DNA of 64,000 nt from Kriegella aquimaris (GTDB taxonomy: Bacteria > Bacteroidota > Bacteroidia > Flavobacteriales > Flavobacteriaceae). The position numbers and the translations under genes were made by a program. Where the stretch lies: contig NZ_FNGV01000016.1 in NCBI RefSeq assembly GCF_900103215.1, positions 62,001 to 126,000 on the forward strand, read 5' to 3'. Positions 19,607 through 29,719 of the stretch are shown here, one piece after another. The first letter of the stretch is position 1. Each line of letters starts with the position of its first letter. The notes under the pieces were generated by a model. The model was not told the origin of the DNA, did not search any database, and worked only from the letters and a program-made list of their open reading frames with translations.

Positions 19607-20167
19607 ATGACAGAAAATCTGCAACAAAATATTGAACTTGTTTTTAAGAAACATTATAAAGAGTTTTGTCTGCTATCCTATAGTTATGTATCGTCTTCAG
19701 CACTTGCAGAAGATATAGTACAAGATATTTTTGTTGAAATACTGGCCAAGAAAGGCTCAACCCCAATAACTAATCTAAAAGGATATATTTGGAGGTCAGT
19801 CAAATACTCAAGTCTTAAACAGGTAAAAAATTCAAAAAAATTAATTCCAATTGACGACACAATTGGATTTACTACACTTATTTCGGAAGAAGACAACAGA
19901 TTAGAAATAGATTTAGGGCCTAAACTTCATGGTGCAATCGCAAAATTGCCCACGCAATGTAAAAATGTATTCATAATTTGTGCTTTAGATGGTCAGAAAT
20001 ACCAAACCGCGGCAATTTCATTGGGAATCTCAGTAAACACCGTGAAAACACAAATGAAAAAAGCCTATAGTATTTTAAGAAAAAACTTACATAATGCTTA
20101 CTTATTTCTATTCATACTCGACATTATTACTAGGTTTTTAATATTATTTTTAATTTTCTCATTTTAG
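19607..20167 (+). CDS. RNA polymerase sigma-70 factor, ECF subfamily (FecI-like)
   Basis: This ECF sigma factor of 186 residues has region 2 at ~10-80 (VFKKHYKEFCLLSYSYV, AEDIVQDIFVEIL) and region 4 at ~110-165 (LPTQCKNVFIICALDG, GISVNTVKTQMKKAYSILRK). The last ~20 residues are very hydrophobic (FLFILDIITRFLILFLIF), a feature of the Bacteroidota PUL-associated group. The gene is followed 78 bases later by a FecR anti-sigma factor and then SusC with an STN domain. Known scheme: substrate binding at the receptor signals through FecR and releases this sigma factor to transcribe the locus. Confidence 0.93.
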   Translation: MTENLQQNIELVFKKHYKEFCLLSYSYVSSSALAEDIVQDIFVEILAKKGSTPITNLKGYIWRSVKYSSLKQVKNSKKLIPIDDTIGFTTLISEEDNRLEIDLGPKLHGAIAKLPTQCKNVFIICALDGQKYQTAAISLGISVNTVKTQMKKAYSILRKNLHNAYLFLFILDIITRFLILFLIFSF

Positions 20168-20245
20168 GCATCACCCTTTTCTACTTTTTTGGCACTTATA
20201 ATTGAGCAGGTCTTCCAAACGACCGTTAAGCTTATATAACGAGCT

Positions 20246-21409
20246 ATGGATATAGCCAAGATTATAGCAAAAAAATTAAATGGCAGCCTTTCTGACCAAG
20301 AACAGGGATATCTTGATCAATGGCTAAAAGAATCTGAAGAAAACAAGTCATTATATCTTCGTTTAAAAGAATCGGGCAATCTTAAAGATATTACCTCCAT
20401 TACTGATATTGATGAAAACAAGCAATGGCAGGAAGTTCGGGACAGAGTCAAGAAAGCCAAGTTTAAGACTCGTTCGATTTTTCGGTTCAGATCGGTAATT
20501 AAATATGCAGCAATTTGCATTGGGGTCATCGGGTTGGGTTATGGGTATCAATATTTCGATTTTTTCGTTCAAGAACCCGTTGAATCAGAAGATGTCATCA
20601 CTCTTAAATTAGAGAACGGGGAGGTACGCACCATATCATCTGAGAGTCACGAGAATATTATTGACTCAAAAGGTCGTGTTCTGGGCAAACAAATCGGAAA
20701 TCAAATAAATTACTCAGACCATGCCGAATCTAAAGAGTTGGTCTATAATACGCTTTCGGTGCCTTATGGCAAAAGGTTCAGTGTTATATTGTCAGATAGT
20801 ACTATTGTTCATCTAAATGCTGGCTCGTCCCTAAAATATCCTGTAAATTTTATTGAACATCACAACCGTCAGGTCTTTTTAATTGGCGAAGGATATTTCG
20901 ATGTCGCCAAAGACAGCGCCCACCCCTTCGTGGTCACTAATGGCACTATGGATGTTAGGGTACTAGGTACCAAATTTAATATTTCGGCATATCCTGAAGA
21001 TCGTGATATAAGCACCGTTTTGGTCGAAGGTTCGGTTAGTCTTTACAACTCAGAAGATGTATACGACCCCAAAAAGGCCAATGTGCTTCAACCCGGGTAC
21101 AAAGCGGCTTGGGACAAATTTCATGAAAAAATAGAACTTGAAGAAGTTGACACTGATATCTATACAGGGTGGGTCAATGGTAAGTTGGTGCTTAAAGAAA
21201 TGTCATTTAAAAACATAATCCCAAAATTGGAACGCCATTACAAGGTAACTATTGACAACAATTATGAAGCCCTGAACAACGAAGTATTTACTGCCACTTT
21301 TGATGTAGAGACTATAGATGAAGCCTTAAAAATATTTTCCGTAGAAACCCCCTTCGAATATAAATTCGAAAACAATGCTATTCTTATAAATGAACTGAAT
21401 ATTTATTAA
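20246..21409 (+). CDS. FecR-family anti-sigma factor
   Basis: This inner-membrane protein of 387 residues has a cytoplasmic N-terminal segment (~1-80) that binds the sigma factor and one transmembrane helix at ~88-108 (IKYAAICIGVIGLGYGYQYF). A periplasmic FecR domain includes SVPYGKRFSVILSDSTIVHLN, GEGYFDVAKD and VLGTKFNISAYPE. A C-terminal DUF4974 domain (LEEVDTDIYTGWVNGKLVL...) contacts the STN domain of SusC in the family model. It lies between the FecI and SusC genes and completes the trans-envelope signalling chain. Confidence 0.93.
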   Translation: MDIAKIIAKKLNGSLSDQEQGYLDQWLKESEENKSLYLRLKESGNLKDITSITDIDENKQWQEVRDRVKKAKFKTRSIFRFRSVIKYAAICIGVIGLGYGYQYFDFFVQEPVESEDVITLKLENGEVRTISSESHENIIDSKGRVLGKQIGNQINYSDHAESKELVYNTLSVPYGKRFSVILSDSTIVHLNAGSSLKYPVNFIEHHNRQVFLIGEGYFDVAKDSAHPFVVTNGTMDVRVLGTKFNISAYPEDRDISTVLVEGSVSLYNSEDVYDPKKANVLQPGYKAAWDKFHEKIELEEVDTDIYTGWVNGKLVLKEMSFKNIIPKLERHYKVTIDNNYEALNNEVFTATFDVETIDEALKIFSVETPFEYKFENNAILINELNIY

Positions 21410-21569
21410 TTTAAAACAATTGCCCATGGAATAACAATGCTATTTGAATATGAATCGAACAAACAAAAATTTGTCGGCTGTCATATGGAACAAAAATCAG
21501 AAATGTAGCACCATTTCCCGATTCATGATAATCGACGCGTATTGGTTAACCAATAAAACTACACAAAAT

Positions 21570-24500
21570 ATGGAAAAAAGTGAAAGAAAGGGCTTCTTAA
21601 AGCCTTATTCGCTAAGTCTTAAACTGTCTTTGAAATTAACCGCACTTCTTCTAATAATTTCTATCTTCTATGTTGAAGCTAACGTTTATTCCAAGAAAGA
21701 CATGTTGACCCTAAATCTTGAAAGGGTAGAAATGAAAAAAGCACTGGAAAGGATCGAGTCCCTTACCGACCTAAAGTTTTTTTACAATAATAAAAAGATT
21801 GATTCCGAAAGATTGGTATCGGTAAAAGTTACTGACAAACCAGTAAATGAGATATTGGACATTTTATTTGAGGGTACCGCTATTTATTACATTCTACGTA
21901 AAAATCAGGTAATTCTCAAACTTGACGATACCAAAAATTTATCAACTAATGGTACAACAGGTAAATTGTCAACTGAAGATGAAACTCCAATTATAGAACA
22001 CGAAATTGTTCAACAGACTGTCACGGGTTCCGTAATCGATTCGAACGACGTACCATTGCCTGGTGCCAATATTGTAGAAAAAGGAACTATCAATGGTACC
22101 CAGACCGATTTTGATGGCAATTTTTCCCTCGAGGTGGGCGATAATGCTGTTTTAGTAATTTCTTACCTGGGGTTCACGACCAAAGAAGTTAACGTCAACG
22201 GACAATCGAGTATAACCATAAGTTTGGAAGAAGATGCAGCGGGACTCGATGAAGTGGTCGTTGTAGGATATGGTACCCAAAGCCGGGCAAAAGTTACCGG
22301 GGCAATTAGTACAATTCCTACCGATGAAATTACGCAACGCCCTGTAACAAGCACGGCTAATGCCTTGCAAGGTCAAGTGCCAGGCTTAACAGTCTTTAAT
22401 TCTGGAGGAGCACCAGGGGTTGAAGACACTAAAATTCGAATTCGGGGGGTAGGTACGCTCAACAATTCCAATCCATTAGTATTGGTTGATGGTATTGAGC
22501 AGGCCCTTAGTACTGTAGAACCTCAAAATATAGAATCAATATCAGTTTTGAAAGATGCTGCTTCTGCTGCTATTTACGGATCTAGGGCAGCAAACGGAGT
22601 TATTCTTGTGACAACAAAACGCGGAGCTTCAACTGGGGTAACGTTATCCTATAACACGTTATTCGGTTTTCAGCAGCCTAGTTTCTTTCCGGAAAAAGCG
22701 GATGATGAGTCATGGATGAGGTTAGAAAATGATGCGCAGGTAAATGCTGGTGGTAGTCCCACCTATTCCGAAGAGTATATTTCCAATGTACTTGCTGGCA
22801 CCAACCCTTTACAATATCCTTTTGCCAATTGGGAAGAGGGTATCTTCAGAAACGGTGCGCTAATGAACCAACAAAGTTTTTCCATTTCAAGTGGAGGTGA
22901 TATTGGAAAAATCTTTGCTTCCCTGAATTATAACGATACCGATGGTGTCATTAAGAACTTTAACAACAAAAGAACTACCATGCTTGTCAATGCAGATCTG
23001 TATGCTAACGACAAATTGACTTTTAAGGTAGGTCTTATGTATAGAAACGGAGATTTTACTGGGCCAGGACATGCCATAAATTCTTCGGGAATCGCAGGAC
23101 AACAGATTGTTCAGGCGCTTCTACATATGAATAGAAACGTAGTAATGGAATATCCCGATGGCACGTATGATTTGATTTCAGGACAGTGGAATGCCGATGC
23201 AATGGCTACTGAAGGCGAAACGGTTCGGACTCAGAATGATGTCGTAGCCCAGGGAGGGTTTGATTATGCGTTCAATGATGCACTGACCCTTAAAGGAAAT
23301 GTTACCTACAAATCGAATTATCAGGGCACGTCTACGTTTATGAATAGTTTAGCGGGCATGAAAAATTATCTTACCGGTGAGCCCGTTACGGTGTCGGGGT
23401 GGTTTGCAACAAATAAACTGACCGAAGCAACGATTACTGAAAAGGAATTGAGCCAAAGATTATATTTGGATTACAACAAGACTTTTGGTTCTCACGACCT
23501 TGGAGCGCTACTGGGCTATGAGGAGATACATTACAATTACAAAAACGTTGCAGCTACTAGGGAAGGTTTCTTCAACAATGACCTTAGAGATTTGAATGCC
23601 GGAGGAGTCGATAATCAGCAGATAAGTGGATATCGGGAAGAATGGCGCCTTCGCTCCTTTTTTGGTAGGGCAAATTATTCCTTTGATGACAGATATCTGC
23701 TTCAAGCCAATTTAAGGATTGATGGTTCGTCCAGATTTGGAGACGGTAATAGATATGGTTTTTTTCCATCGGTTTCAGCCGGTTGGAATATATCCAATGA
23801 ATCTTTTATGGAGAACTTGTCAGATGGCTCGGTCCTTAGCAATCTTAAATTAAGAGCGTCTTGGGGACAATTGGGAAACCAGAATATTGGACTTAATAAG
23901 TTTAGAAGTACATATGATCTAAATCAAGGCTATCAATTTGGTGGGAACCCCGTTTCCGGATCAGCTATAACCCAAGCTGGTAATCCAGATATTACCTGGG
24001 AAACGGCTACAATCACAAATGTTGGGCTAGATGCTTCGTTCATGCAGGGCAGACTAGAATTCGTCGCCGAGTATTTCTGGAAATATACAGATGATATTTT
24101 ATTGCAATTGCCTATTTCAAGTACTATCGGTGTGAACCCTCCTGTTCAAAATGCAGCAGCCGTCTCGAATAACGGTTACGAACTTAGTTTAAATTACAGT
24201 GGTGAATATAAACCCGACAATGGCTTCAATTACTCCATAGGTGTTAACTTTTCCGATGTAATTAATAAGATCGAAGATTTAAACGGAGCAGGACCTTACT
24301 TCCCTGATGCCTTTACTGTATGGCAAGAGGGGTACTCTATAAACACACTTAGAGGATTGGATTCGCCCGGTCTGTATCGTTCCCAAGCTGATTTGGATAC
24401 GTATCCTGCGCGTTTAAGTTCCAGTGCCGGAATTGGTGACATAATTTATAAAGACGTTAATAACGACGGGGTAATATCACAATCCCTCGCGCCTGGAGGA

Positions 24501-24986
24501 GATCAGATTATTATCGGAAATGAGGATCCTAGATATGAATTTGGATTCAGGTTCAATGCTTCCTATAAAAGCTTTGACTTTTCAATGTTTTGGCAAGGTG
24601 TAGGAAAACAATATCATACGCTAGATGGTGCATTGGTGGAGGGGCCGGCTTATCAGAACTTTATACCTAAGGAAATGACCGATAACGCTTATAACCCAGT
24701 TAGCAATCCTAATGGAACTTGGCCACGGGCAATAGCAGGTGGTAACTGGAATATTGTAAAATCGAATTTCTGGTTGATAGATACCAAATATGCAAGACTA
24801 AAGAACTTTCAAGTGGGATATACGATCGACCAGAGTGTTTTTTCAAACTTCAGAATTTATGTAACCGGAGAAAACATGTTGACATTTTCCGCCCAGAAAC
24901 TTTTTGATCCAGAAACCCCTAGAGGCAGAAGTCAGTTCTTTCCACAAACTAGGACTATGAGTTTAGGTTTAAACATCGTATTTTAA
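21570..24986 (+). CDS. SusC/RagA-type TonB-dependent receptor with STN signalling domain
   Basis: This outer-membrane receptor has 1138 residues from the ATG at 21570; a longer frame begins with TTG 126 bases earlier and is less plausible. After the signal/anchor segment come an STN domain (LTLNLERVEMKKALERIE...), a carboxypeptidase-regulatory-like domain (VTGSVIDSNDVPLPGANI), the DEVVVVGYGTQSRAKVTG block that starts the plug, and a 22-strand barrel ending in a typical C-terminal beta signal. It imports an oligosaccharide or glycoconjugate with the SusD protein encoded 9 bases downstream, powered by TonB. The STN domain links it to the FecR/FecI pair just upstream. Confidence 0.95.
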   Translation: MEKSERKGFLKPYSLSLKLSLKLTALLLIISIFYVEANVYSKKDMLTLNLERVEMKKALERIESLTDLKFFYNNKKIDSERLVSVKVTDKPVNEILDILFEGTAIYYILRKNQVILKLDDTKNLSTNGTTGKLSTEDETPIIEHEIVQQTVTGSVIDSNDVPLPGANIVEKGTINGTQTDFDGNFSLEVGDNAVLVISYLGFTTKEVNVNGQSSITISLEEDAAGLDEVVVVGYGTQSRAKVTGAISTIPTDEITQRPVTSTANALQGQVPGLTVFNSGGAPGVEDTKIRIRGVGTLNNSNPLVLVDGIEQALSTVEPQNIESISVLKDAASAAIYGSRAANGVILVTTKRGASTGVTLSYNTLFGFQQPSFFPEKADDESWMRLENDAQVNAGGSPTYSEEYISNVLAGTNPLQYPFANWEEGIFRNGALMNQQSFSISSGGDIGKIFASLNYNDTDGVIKNFNNKRTTMLVNADLYANDKLTFKVGLMYRNGDFTGPGHAINSSGIAGQQIVQALLHMNRNVVMEYPDGTYDLISGQWNADAMATEGETVRTQNDVVAQGGFDYAFNDALTLKGNVTYKSNYQGTSTFMNSLAGMKNYLTGEPVTVSGWFATNKLTEATITEKELSQRLYLDYNKTFGSHDLGALLGYEEIHYNYKNVAATREGFFNNDLRDLNAGGVDNQQISGYREEWRLRSFFGRANYSFDDRYLLQANLRIDGSSRFGDGNRYGFFPSVSAGWNISNESFMENLSDGSVLSNLKLRASWGQLGNQNIGLNKFRSTYDLNQGYQFGGNPVSGSAITQAGNPDITWETATITNVGLDASFMQGRLEFVAEYFWKYTDDILLQLPISSTIGVNPPVQNAAAVSNNGYELSLNYSGEYKPDNGFNYSIGVNFSDVINKIEDLNGAGPYFPDAFTVWQEGYSINTLRGLDSPGLYRSQADLDTYPARLSSSAGIGDIIYKDVNNDGVISQSLAPGGDQIIIGNEDPRYEFGFRFNASYKSFDFSMFWQGVGKQYHTLDGALVEGPAYQNFIPKEMTDNAYNPVSNPNGTWPRAIAGGNWNIVKSNFWLIDTKYARLKNFQVGYTIDQSVFSNFRIYVTGENMLTFSAQKLFDPETPRGRSQFFPQTRTMSLGLNIVF

Positions 24987-24995
24987 AAAAAAATT

Positions 24996-26567
24996 ATGAA
25001 AAGATATAATAACATAAAAGGTGTAATATTCTTCGCTGCTATAACCTTCTTATCAGGATGTAGTGAGGGGTTTGATGAAGGTCTCGATATAGAGCCGACC
25101 GGAGCAGTTTCGGAAACTACCTATTGGTCTACCGTAGAAGATGCAGAGTTGGCAGTCAATGCGGTATACGCTGAATTGGATGGTACGCAAATGGTTATAG
25201 CACTTGACGGGGTTACTGATCTGGCATATCACAAGTATTCTAACGCTCCTACGTTTAATGATGTCCGCTTTGGCGAAATCGACCCTTCCAACGGTAGCAT
25301 TACTGGTATTTGGAACCGGTACTTTAGAGGCATCAGAAAAGCAAACAATGTGCTTGCAAATATTGATAAAGTGGTAGGTGGTGATCAAGCCAAATTAGCA
25401 CGGTTAACCGCAGAAACCCAATTTCTCAGGGCTTATTACTATACACAACTTTCTAGTTTATGGTGTAATGTACCTTTAATAACAGAGGTTCTTGATATAA
25501 ACGATCAACGGCCTACAAATCCCAAGGAAGATATTGTCAGCTATGTAATCGGCGAACTGAACGCTATTATAAATTCAAATGCCTTGCCTTTAAGTTACTC
25601 GGCAGATGATGTGGGTAGGGTCACGCGGGGAGCTGCTTTGACTTTACTGGCGAGGGTGGCCATTCGTAATAATAATTTTGTGGTTGCACGCGACGCGGCT
25701 AAGGCGGTAATGGATTTGGGTATTTATGGACTTTATCCTGATTATGAAGAATTGTTTCATGTGGCAGGACAAAATTCCCAAGAAGTAATTTTTGACAGGC
25801 AATTTGCAGCCGGTGGAGATACGTATAATGCGTTTGGGTATTCTGCAGCTTCCTTGGGGGGAAGCTCGGGAGTGGAGCCAATGAACGGTCTTTTTGAGAA
25901 GTACGAATACACAGGCCCTGTGAATCCTGACAATCCATTTGAGAACAAAGACCCAAGATGGAGCTATATTGCTTTTTATAACGGGCAGCCGGTAGGAAAC
26001 AGCATATATGATTCTTGGCCGAATAGCACGACCCCAGACAAGATTAGTAGTACTGAATTTGCCACGACTAATGGGTATAACCTAAAGAAGTGGATGGACT
26101 ATGAATCTTTTGCTGCAAATTCCAATAATGGTGACATAAATATGATTTTGATGCGCTACGCAGATGTTTTACTAATGTATGCAGAGTCTAAGATAGAATT
26201 GAACGAGATAGATACATCTGTGTATGATGCTATAAATGCAATTAGACAACGACCAACCGTTGAAATGCCTGCAATCACTGAAGGTAAGTCGCAAGCGGAA
26301 TTAAAACAAATGGTCAGGGATGAACGAGCAAGGGAATTGGCTTTTGAAGGTTTGCGTCTATTCGATATTAATCGTTGGCAGATTGGTAACATAAAGGCCG
26401 GGCCGGTCAAAGGAATGTATTATAAAGACGATTCCGGCCAATGGACACTTATAGATAAGGGAAGAATCGCTACTTTTAATGAAAGTAGAGACTATTGCTG
26501 GCCTGTTCCCCAGGCAGAAATGGATATTAACGACGTAATTACCCAGAATCCGGGTTATGTAAAATAG
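24996..26567 (+). CDS. SusD/RagB-family nutrient-binding outer-membrane lipoprotein
   Basis: This lipoprotein of 523 residues has the lipobox FLSGC (Cys22). The SusD-like N-terminal domain follows (EPTGAVSETTYWSTVEDAELAVNAVY). The TPR-rich core contains TAETQFLRAYYYTQL and RGAALTLLARVAI, and the RagB/SusD C-terminal part contains ILMRYADVLLMYAESKIEL and RELAFEGLRLFDINRW. It forms the lid of the SusC pore and binds the sugar ligand at the surface. The gene starts 9 bases after the SusC stop and is followed 5 bases later by an oxidoreductase gene, so the transport and enzyme genes form one operon. Ligand unknown. Confidence 0.95.
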   Translation: MKRYNNIKGVIFFAAITFLSGCSEGFDEGLDIEPTGAVSETTYWSTVEDAELAVNAVYAELDGTQMVIALDGVTDLAYHKYSNAPTFNDVRFGEIDPSNGSITGIWNRYFRGIRKANNVLANIDKVVGGDQAKLARLTAETQFLRAYYYTQLSSLWCNVPLITEVLDINDQRPTNPKEDIVSYVIGELNAIINSNALPLSYSADDVGRVTRGAALTLLARVAIRNNNFVVARDAAKAVMDLGIYGLYPDYEELFHVAGQNSQEVIFDRQFAAGGDTYNAFGYSAASLGGSSGVEPMNGLFEKYEYTGPVNPDNPFENKDPRWSYIAFYNGQPVGNSIYDSWPNSTTPDKISSTEFATTNGYNLKKWMDYESFAANSNNGDINMILMRYADVLLMYAESKIELNEIDTSVYDAINAIRQRPTVEMPAITEGKSQAELKQMVRDERARELAFEGLRLFDINRWQIGNIKAGPVKGMYYKDDSGQWTLIDKGRIATFNESRDYCWPVPQAEMDINDVITQNPGYVK

Positions 26568-26572
26568 AAATT

Positions 26573-27880
26573 ATGGTCAAGAAAAAATCTAAAATTGAAG
26601 AGGAAACAGACCGAAGGGCATTTATAAAAAAAGCGGGAGCTGCAACCCTGTTTAGCGCAACAACGCTAAACATGGGCTTTGCCGCTCCTTTGGCCTTCAG
26701 TACTAAAAACACCTTAAAAGTAGGTCTGGTCGGTTGTGGCGGCAGGGGCACCGGGGCGGCGGCACAAGCGCTGCAAGCTGACCCCGATACAGTCTTGTAC
26801 GCCATGGCAGATATATTTGAAGACAGACTAAAGAGTTCTTTGGAGGTGCTTAAAAAAACGCACGGACAAAAGGTGCAGGTAGAAAAAGAAAGGCAGTTCA
26901 TCGGGTTCGACGCTTACCAAAAACTAATCGATTCAGGAGTCGATGTGGTCGTGTTGGCTTGCCCTCCGGGGTTTCGGCCAAATCATCTTACCGCTGCAAT
27001 TGATGCCGGAAAACATGTATTTTACGAAAAACCGGTAGCCGTCGATGCGCCCGGTGTCCGCAAGGTTTTGGCAGCCGCCAAAAAGGCCAAGGAAAAAAAC
27101 CTATCAATGGTATCGGGATTTTGTTTTCGGTACGACCTGCCGAAACAGGCACTTTATGGTAAGGTACTAGCCGGGGAAATAGGAGATATCAAATCGATTT
27201 CCGCTACCCGAAATGGAGGTGAACTCTGGTACAAAGAAAAACAGCCGGATTGGAACGATATGCAATACCATATGCGAAATTGGTATTATTACAACTGGCT
27301 TTCAGGAGATTTTCTTGTAGAGATGTTCGTACATAGCCTAGATATGATGACTTGGGCCATGGGCGGCAAGATGCCCCTAAAAGCCACTGGAACCGGAGGA
27401 AGACAATGGAGAACCGATAAAAAATACGGTAATATTTATGATCATTTCGCACTAGAATACGACTATGACAACGGAGTCAAGGGCTACGCCTTTACGCGAC
27501 AGCAAAATGGGGGCTCATCCCAAAATTCCGTTGATATTATGGGTACCGACGGTAATGCTCATTACGGAGGCAACCGGCACGAAATAACGGGCAAAAACCC
27601 TTGGCGGTATCGAGGGGAAGGGAACGACATGTACCAAGCCGAACATGACGCCCTATTCAAATCAATTCGAGAAGGAAAAGGAATCAACGATGGTGAAATG
27701 GCCGCCAACAGTTCATTATTCGGCATCATGAGTAGAATGGCCGCCTATAGTGGTCAGACCATTACTTGGGATGAAGCCATGAATTCTACAAAAAGCCTAG
27801 GCCCGAAAGATTTTAATTGGGATTTAGAATTTAAAGGACCCGAAATCGCGGTTCCCGGAATTACTCAGGTGCTAGGGTAA
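26573..27880 (+). CDS. Tat-exported Gfo/Idh/MocA-family oxidoreductase
   Basis: This protein of 435 residues has a Tat leader (DRRAFIKKAG, then a hydrophobic stretch). The Rossmann domain begins at KVGLVGCGGRGTGAA; the typical second block is FYEKPVAVDAPGV and the C-terminal alpha/beta domain is the Gfo/Idh type. Exported members such as glucose-fructose oxidoreductase carry tightly bound NAD(P) and oxidise sugars without cofactor release. Context (SusCD before it, sugar epimerase and DUF1080 proteins after it) suggests oxidation of a glycoside or sugar, perhaps at C3. This is inference. It begins 5 bases after SusD. Confidence 0.9.
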   Translation: MVKKKSKIEEETDRRAFIKKAGAATLFSATTLNMGFAAPLAFSTKNTLKVGLVGCGGRGTGAAAQALQADPDTVLYAMADIFEDRLKSSLEVLKKTHGQKVQVEKERQFIGFDAYQKLIDSGVDVVVLACPPGFRPNHLTAAIDAGKHVFYEKPVAVDAPGVRKVLAAAKKAKEKNLSMVSGFCFRYDLPKQALYGKVLAGEIGDIKSISATRNGGELWYKEKQPDWNDMQYHMRNWYYYNWLSGDFLVEMFVHSLDMMTWAMGGKMPLKATGTGGRQWRTDKKYGNIYDHFALEYDYDNGVKGYAFTRQQNGGSSQNSVDIMGTDGNAHYGGNRHEITGKNPWRYRGEGNDMYQAEHDALFKSIREGKGINDGEMAANSSLFGIMSRMAAYSGQTITWDEAMNSTKSLGPKDFNWDLEFKGPEIAVPGITQVLG

Positions 27881-27923
27881 AAGAGTTTGAAGTTTAAGGC
27901 TGTAAACGTAAAAAATAATTTCT

Positions 27924-28892
27924 ATGCCGCGAAAAAAAAGTGAAGTCCGCTCATCAAGAAGAAATTGGTTAAAAAATGCGGGGCTGTTAAGTGCTGCTTC
28001 GATGGCCCCTTCGTTAGTTATGGCCGGCACAAATGAAAAAAAAAAGAACTATATCTATGATAATCGGCCCATAAGGCTCATCGTATCTACCTACTCTTAT
28101 TGGCATTTTAAACCAGAAAAGTATCCTATTGAAAAAGTTATCGAAAACGCTTCCCGGATTGGGTTTGATGGGGTAGAAATCCTTCACCGCCAAATGGAGA
28201 ACGAAACGGTGCCGTACATGAATAAATTGAAACGCATGGCTTTCGAAAGGGGGTTGGCACTTCCATTTCTTTCCATCCATCAAAACTTTGTGGAACCTGA
28301 TGCGACCAAACGAAAAGAGCATGTTGAACATACCCTAAAATGCATTAAACTCGCCGTACAGATGGGCATACCAGCCATACGTATGAATACCGGCAGTTGG
28401 AAAGGGAAAAGAACCCCTGACTATTATCAGACGGGTATTCAAAAACCAATCGAGGGCTATACCGACCAAGAGGCCATAAAGTGGGTGATAGACAGCATGG
28501 AAGAATGTTTAAAGGAAGCTGAAAAAGAAGGGATTACACTTTGCCTAGAGAACCATTGGGGTCTTTCATCGAACATCGATTACCTGGAAGAGATTTATAA
28601 AGCCTTGGCTTCTTCACCGGCAATGGGATTAAACCTTGACACAGGAAATTATGTTGGGGAACCATACCCACAGTTTGAAAGATTGATTGGATATGCCGAT
28701 ATTATCCAGGCTAAAACCTATTATGGCGGAGGTAAATATTATGATTTAGACCTAGACTATAATCGTATTGCCAGAATTATGCGTGCTGCTAATTTCACAG
28801 GTTATGTTTCATTGGAGATGGAAGGCAATGAAGACGCAGAAACGGCAGTTCCAAAAAGCTATGCGATGTTGCGGAAAGCATTTGAGGTTTAA
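27924..28892 (+). CDS. Sugar phosphate isomerase/epimerase-family TIM barrel, Tat-exported
   Basis: This protein of 322 residues has an AP-endonuclease-2/xylose-isomerase-like barrel. The leader SRRNWLKNAG with a following hydrophobic stretch suggests Tat export. Core blocks are FDGVEILHRQME, GIPAIRMNTGSW, CLENHWGLSS with a metal-ligand Glu, GLNLDTGNYVGE with Asp, and YVSLEMEGNED with Glu. Relatives isomerise or epimerise keto-sugars, or eliminate from them. It lies 43 bases after the oxidoreductase and before two DUF1080 proteins, a combination known from 3-keto-glycoside metabolism in Bacteroidota. The exact reaction is open. Confidence 0.88.
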   Translation: MPRKKSEVRSSRRNWLKNAGLLSAASMAPSLVMAGTNEKKKNYIYDNRPIRLIVSTYSYWHFKPEKYPIEKVIENASRIGFDGVEILHRQMENETVPYMNKLKRMAFERGLALPFLSIHQNFVEPDATKRKEHVEHTLKCIKLAVQMGIPAIRMNTGSWKGKRTPDYYQTGIQKPIEGYTDQEAIKWVIDSMEECLKEAEKEGITLCLENHWGLSSNIDYLEEIYKALASSPAMGLNLDTGNYVGEPYPQFERLIGYADIIQAKTYYGGGKYYDLDLDYNRIARIMRAANFTGYVSLEMEGNEDAETAVPKSYAMLRKAFEV

Positions 28893-28925
28893 CCTAGTAC
28901 GTTCACCTAAATAACTTATTTGAAA

Positions 28926-29699
28926 ATGAAAAAATTAAAAAAGAGTATTGTTTTAAACGTATTCGTATTATTCATAATTGCTACGCACAGTGTTTGTTAC
29001 GCCCAGCACGAAGCTTTCGAGTTCGAGTTCGGTACATCTACTACCTTGGAAAACTCGTTATCGGGTAGTTCGGAAGAGGACTCCAAGATCAAATGGATAA
29101 ATGTCAATACCGTCAAAAAAGGCTGGACAGTCAATGATGAAGGCGTGTTGGTAAATTTAGGCCATCCAATCGGAGTTGTAAGATCGGAAAAACAGTATGA
29201 AAATTTTATTCTGCACGTAGAATGGAGACATATGGAAGCGGGTGGAAATTCAGGCGTTTTTGCCTGGAGTAATGGCAACCCCGAAGAAGGTAAGGAGTTA
29301 CCGGACGGGGTCGAAATCCAAATGCTCGAACTCGATTGGGTTAACATCAACGCGAAGGACGGCGTCCAGCAACCCATAGCCTATGTTCATGGCGAAGTAT
29401 GGGGTGTTGGCGGCGTAGTGACCGTACCCGATAATCCCAGAGGCGAAAGAAGCAAGTCAATAGAAAACCGTGCCTTGGGAAAAGGTATATGGAATACTTA
29501 CGACGTTGTTTGTGTTGATGGGGTTATAAAACTGTCTGTCAACGGTAAGTTTGTCAATGGCATCTCCAAATCCACCCAAAAAAAAGGATATTTATGTCTT
29601 GAATCGGAAGGAGCGGAGATTCATTTCAGGAACTTTAAGGTTATCGAACTACCTCCTGGTGTAACCTCGTCGGAACAGACAGCTCCCATACTTAAATAG
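28926..29699 (+). CDS. DUF1080 (3-keto-disaccharide hydrolase-like) secreted protein
   Basis: This protein of 257 residues has a signal peptide (start at ATG 28926; an upstream TTG only adds two residues). The mature protein is a concanavalin-like jelly roll of the DUF1080 family. It contains [33 protein letters not shown] and [15 protein letters not shown]. The DUF1080 family includes enzymes that cleave 3-keto-glycosides, and other members may only bind sugars. It differs clearly from the next gene's product (no LFNGKDLSGW start block), so the two are not recent duplicates. It is probably periplasmic or surface-exposed. Confidence 0.85.
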   Translation: MKKLKKSIVLNVFVLFIIATHSVCYAQHEAFEFEFGTSTTLENSLSGSSEEDSKIKWINVNTVKKGWTVNDEGVLVNLGHPIGVVRSEKQYENFILHVEWRHMEAGGNSGVFAWSNGNPEEGKELPDGVEIQMLELDWVNINAKDGVQQPIAYVHGEVWGVGGVVTVPDNPRGERSKSIENRALGKGIWNTYDVVCVDGVIKLSVNGKFVNGISKSTQKKGYLCLESEGAEIHFRNFKVIELPPGVTSSEQTAPILK

Positions 29700-29719
29700 T
29701 ATAAAACTACCAATCGATT

